From Psychroflexus montanilacus (GTDB lineage: Bacteria > Bacteroidota > Bacteroidia > Flavobacteriales > Flavobacteriaceae), in the NCBI RefSeq assembly GCF_020164535.1, contig NZ_JAIQZC010000001.1:558001-622000 (forward strand): a stretch of DNA of 64,000 nt. The letters run 5' to 3'. Position 1 is the stretch's first letter. Each line of letters opens with the position of its first letter. The notes beneath the pieces were generated by a model, which had not been told where the DNA came from, searched no databases, and saw only the letters and a program-made list of their open reading frames with translations. This document shows positions 61,187 through 64,000 of this stretch, piece by piece. The position numbers and the translations under genes were made by a program.

Positions 61187-63391
61187 ATGTATCATCCCTA
61201 CCTCTCTGCTATTTTAATGGTGTTTTGTTTTACATACTTCAACTCTTTTTCTCAAGATTTAGATAAAAGCTTCACCGTAAAATACACCCAAGAGGAATTT
61301 GTAATTGATGGTGTTTTAGAGGAAGAAGCTTGGGAATATGCAGAAAGCGTAGGTCCATTTCAGGAGTATTTCCCTGATGACGGTATTTTAGCTAAATTTC
61401 AAACCGACATCAAAATATTAGTATCTGATGAAATACTTTATGTAGGCATAAAAGTTTATACGCCTGGCAACGACTACACTGTTGCTTCACTGGAACGCGA
61501 CTGGAGATCTGGAGGTGCAGACAATATAAGTGTGCTGTTTGATACGTTTAATGATGGAAATAATGCATTCCTATTTGGTATAAATCCTTACGGAGTGAGA
61601 CGAGAAGTCTTTATCTCTGGAGGAGGTCAAAGTTCTGGAGCGTTTACGACATCCTGGGATGTGAAATGGATTGGAGAAAGCAAGATTTATGACGGTTACT
61701 ACACTGCAGAAATGGCCATACCGCTTACTTCCTTCAAGTTTAGAGAGGGAGAAACCAAGTGGCGTTTTCAAAGTTATAGGTACGACATGCAAGCCGATGA
61801 ACGCAGTGTTTGGTTCGATGTACCCCAAAACCAAAGCATTATTAACCTTGCTTTTATGGGTGATATGTATTTCGAAAAACCTTTAGGTCGGTCCAGAACC
61901 CCGTTTGCTTTTATTCCTTTTATTAATGGTATTTCTGAAAATGATCAGGAAAACAATACCTCAAATTCAAACATCACCTTTGGCGCCGATGCTAAAGTCT
62001 CCCTGGGTAACAGCATGAATCTTGATATCACCTTAAACCCTGACTTTTCCAATGTAGAAGTGGATGATATCTTTACCAACCTAACGCGCTTTGAAGTCAA
62101 TCTCCCTGAACGCAGGCAGTTCTTTATAGATAATAATGATTTGTTTGGCAATTTTGGTAATTCAGGTCTTGCAAATCCGTTTTTCTCTCGCCGCATTGGT
62201 ATTGCCACAGACCGATTTGGGAATAGAGTAGAAAACGATATCATTGGCGGTGTTCGACTGAGTGGTAAAATCAGTAAAGATTTAAGACTTGGCTTTCTGA
62301 ATTTACAGACAGCAAAAAGCTCTGAGCAAGAAGTAGCTTCCAATAATAACATGATGTTTTCCTTGCAACAAAAGTTATTTAGCAGATCTAATATTGGAAT
62401 CTTTATGATCAATCGGCAAACTTTTGATTCTGATGATTTCATCAGTCCAAACGACGAATACAACAGAGTGGTAGGAATAGATTATAATTTAGCAACTAGC
62501 GATAATGTCTGGTTTGGTAAATTTTATGCTCATAAGTCCTTTCAGCCAGAAGAAAGAGACGGCCACTCTGCCGGAGTTTTATTAGGCAGGAATAGTAAAA
62601 AATGGAGTGTATCTTCAGACCTTGCTTTTATAGAAGATGACTTCCGGTCCGATTTAGGGTTTATTTTAAGGAAAGACATTATTAGGTCAAGTTCTGATAT
62701 AACCAGACAGTTTTGGCCTAAAGAAGGAAAAGTAAATAACCATAGGATTAGATTTAATCCAACTGTGATATGGAGACCTAAACTCGATTACCAAAAAACA
62801 GATCATGAATATAGGCTAGGTTACGACGTAAGCATGAAAGATTTTACAAGTTTTGGGGTGAATGCTACCAACAATTATATTTTTCTGGATCGCCCTTTTG
62901 ATCCTACAGGGACAGAAGGCGCAGAAGAGCTTCCTGCCAATCAAGGGTATACCTTCAATGAAGTAGGACTCAACTACAGAAGCAATGATGCTGATATGTT
63001 TTCTTATAGAACCTCAGTGAGTTACGGAGATTTTTTTAACGGTGAGCGCTTTTCTATAGGAGGTGAAGCTGTTTTGAGACTACAACCTATAGCAAGATTA
63101 AGTTTGAATGTAAATTACGATAGAATCTCATTGCCAGAGCCCTACGAGACTGGGGACTTATGGATAATTGCTCCACGAATCGGATTCACATTTACTAAAT
63201 CTATCTTTTGGTCGACTGTATTTCAATACGCCAGCCAAAGGGATAATTTTGGAATCAACTCCAGACTTCAATGGCGATTTGCTCCCTTATCTGACTTATT
63301 TATAGTCTATAATGATAATTACTTCGCCAATTCCTGGGAGCCAAGGTTCAGGTCTATCAATTTAAAGCTGACTTACTGGCTGAATATCTAA
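61187..63391 (+). CDS. DUF5916 outer-membrane protein with CBM9-like N-terminal domain
   Basis: A 734-residue exported protein. A signal peptide ends near YFNSFSQ (about 23). The N-terminal part (about 30-220) is a carbohydrate-binding family-9-like beta-sandwich: FVIDGVLEEEAWEYAE, ILVSDEILYVGIKVY, DNISVLFDTFNDGNNAFLFGINPYG, YYTAEMAIPLTSFKF. The rest is the DUF5916 domain, with ITLNPDFSNVEVDD and FEVNLPERRQFFIDN as landmarks and a long row of amphipathic strands ending SINLKLTYWLNI, as expected of a beta-barrel. Such proteins are common in Bacteroidetes outer membranes; their role is not established. Single gene, own promoter. Confidence 0.88.
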   Translation: MYHPYLSAILMVFCFTYFNSFSQDLDKSFTVKYTQEEFVIDGVLEEEAWEYAESVGPFQEYFPDDGILAKFQTDIKILVSDEILYVGIKVYTPGNDYTVASLERDWRSGGADNISVLFDTFNDGNNAFLFGINPYGVRREVFISGGGQSSGAFTTSWDVKWIGESKIYDGYYTAEMAIPLTSFKFREGETKWRFQSYRYDMQADERSVWFDVPQNQSIINLAFMGDMYFEKPLGRSRTPFAFIPFINGISENDQENNTSNSNITFGADAKVSLGNSMNLDITLNPDFSNVEVDDIFTNLTRFEVNLPERRQFFIDNNDLFGNFGNSGLANPFFSRRIGIATDRFGNRVENDIIGGVRLSGKISKDLRLGFLNLQTAKSSEQEVASNNNMMFSLQQKLFSRSNIGIFMINRQTFDSDDFISPNDEYNRVVGIDYNLATSDNVWFGKFYAHKSFQPEERDGHSAGVLLGRNSKKWSVSSDLAFIEDDFRSDLGFILRKDIIRSSSDITRQFWPKEGKVNNHRIRFNPTVIWRPKLDYQKTDHEYRLGYDVSMKDFTSFGVNATNNYIFLDRPFDPTGTEGAEELPANQGYTFNEVGLNYRSNDADMFSYRTSVSYGDFFNGERFSIGGEAVLRLQPIARLSLNVNYDRISLPEPYETGDLWIIAPRIGFTFTKSIFWSTVFQYASQRDNFGINSRLQWRFAPLSDLFIVYNDNYFANSWEPRFRSINLKLTYWLNI

Positions 63392-63482
63392 ACTTCAATT
63401 CTGAAATTTGAAATTCATTCATTAGTTTTTTAGACTTTTGAGTCACTATATAAATTGATAAAATTACATTTAACTCCATGAT

Positions 63483-63514
63483 AAAAAAATCACTCACCTT
63501 TTCAGATGAGTGAC
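63483..63514 (-). terminator. Terminator of the right-end beta-barrel gene
   Basis: A 7-bp stem TCACTCA/TGAGTGA with a ten-base loop; on the minus strand seven T follow. Confidence 0.75.
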
Positions 63515-63541
63515 TGGATTCTATCGTTTTTTATTTTTTTA

Positions 63542-64000
63542 TTAAAGTAAAATCAAAACTCCAAAGAATAAACTGGAAGTCCCAAGATTAAACCTGAAAG
63601 CATTTGACTTTTGCACATTGACATCATTTGTCTCTGTTCTTGAATTTGTGTAGCCCAGAGAACCAAAACTAGCCTGCAACAGGAAGCTATCTGAAATGCT
63701 ATAGTTAACTCCTGGCCTCAAACCTATAAAAAAAGAATCTATATCAGACTCATTTTGGAATGAGCTGTTCGTAGTTTCACTATTGCCTCTAGTGTAACTT
63801 GTCTCTGCTTGTAGATTCAAAGCAAAATTTTCACTCAGAGGGAAGAATTTTTTAAGGTAAGGGGTAAAACTGATAGAATTGGTCTCACGAACCGAATTGA
63901 TTAAATTCCCTTCTCTTGAGGTTTCGAATTTTAAATAGCTGTAACCTAGACCCAATCCTAAAACTAGATTATCCGACAAAGTATATCCAATTCTTGGCGA
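63542..64000 (-). CDS. Outer-membrane beta-barrel protein, C-terminal part (partial)
   Basis: The frame is open to the right edge of the window; the apparent start at 63979 is a TTG inside the frame, and the residues before it (SPRIGYTLSD) continue the strand pattern. Alternating amphipathic strands such as NLVLGLGLGYSYLKF, ISFTPYLKKFFPLSENFALNLQAETSYTRG, IGLRPGVNYSISDSFLLQASFG and a terminal FRFNLGTSSLFFGVLILL indicate an OMP_b-brl type protein, probably about 200 residues in full with a signal peptide beyond the window. It ends 30 bases before its terminator. Function unknown. Confidence 0.78.
   Translation of the reverse strand, partial: SPRIGYTLSDNLVLGLGLGYSYLKFETSREGNLINSVRETNSISFTPYLKKFFPLSENFALNLQAETSYTRGNSETTNSSFQNESDIDSFFIGLRPGVNYSISDSFLLQASFGSLGYTNSRTETNDVNVQKSNAFRFNLGTSSLFFGVLILL

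Noticed and set aside
61945-62463. 172-codon minus-strand frame inside the DUF5916 gene
   Set aside because: Fully inside a well-supported gene on the other strand; composition is what antisense of a beta-barrel gives.

Overview
The window is AT-rich chromosomal DNA of a member of the Bacteroidetes, most likely a Flavobacteriaceae. The signs are a giant secreted adhesin with a type IX secretion (T9SS) tail, a DUF5916 outer-membrane protein, a secreted protein that begins with the flavobacterial QVGIGT motif, FtsX/MacB permeases of about 800 residues in tandem, weak Shine-Dalgarno sequences, and TAnnTTTG -7 boxes before several genes. I see no rRNA, tRNA, transposase, integrase or CRISPR array. 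Both ends cut genes: an aldehyde dehydrogenase on the left and a beta-barrel protein on the right.

Layout. 1-5.6 kb: end of an aldehyde dehydrogenase, an orphan membrane protein that may be KwaA-like, and a tight three-gene set (SbnA-type PLP synthase, FAD/NAD(P)-binding protein, Y4yA-type PLP decarboxylase) that looks like a small amino-acid-derived metabolite pathway. 5.8-8.5 kb: AI-2E-type membrane protein and a MerA-like flavin disulfide reductase. 8.6-13.8 kb: a stress-type cluster on the minus strand with three ferritin-like families (DUF892, DUF2383, DUF4142), an lmo0937-type micro-membrane protein whose only ATG is out of frame, a DUF421 protein, an orphan CbpM and an AraC-type regulator. 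14.2-19.1 kb: a signalling operon with a CheB-CheR-PAS-histidine kinase fusion, a single-domain response regulator, and a receiver-PAS protein that ends in a dimerisation helix with no kinase ATPase domain. 19.7-21.2 kb: a tripartite HipBST-type toxin-antitoxin operon with repeated putative operators. 21.5-29.8 kb: secreted surface proteins, including a 1713-residue adhesin with five repeats of exactly 87 residues.

30.0-36.5 kb: a remnant PAS/dimerisation protein, then a complete cyanophycin cycle: isoaspartyl dipeptidase/asparaginase, cyanophycinase and cyanophycin synthetase. These make and degrade the Asp-Arg storage polymer. An ABM-domain protein follows. 36.7-40.5 kb: membrane-anchored PAF-acetylhydrolase-like hydrolase, a membrane LuxR-type regulator, a divergent HEIGH metalloprotease lipoprotein with an 18-bp perfect palindrome before it, and a fragment of a DUF5694 protein.

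40.5-59.7 kb: a nine-gene efflux operon on the minus strand (adaptor, ATPase, five paralogous FtsX/MacB permeases, second ATPase, TolC). It is divergent from an NtrC-type regulator and its kinase, which probably control it; the space between holds a GTGTTC-N6-GAACAC palindrome and two candidate promoters. 59.7-64 kb: an extended SDR of the NAD_binding_4 type, a possible small RNA with a strong terminator, a DUF5916 outer-membrane protein and a partial beta-barrel. All homology statements are by eye; no database search was run.
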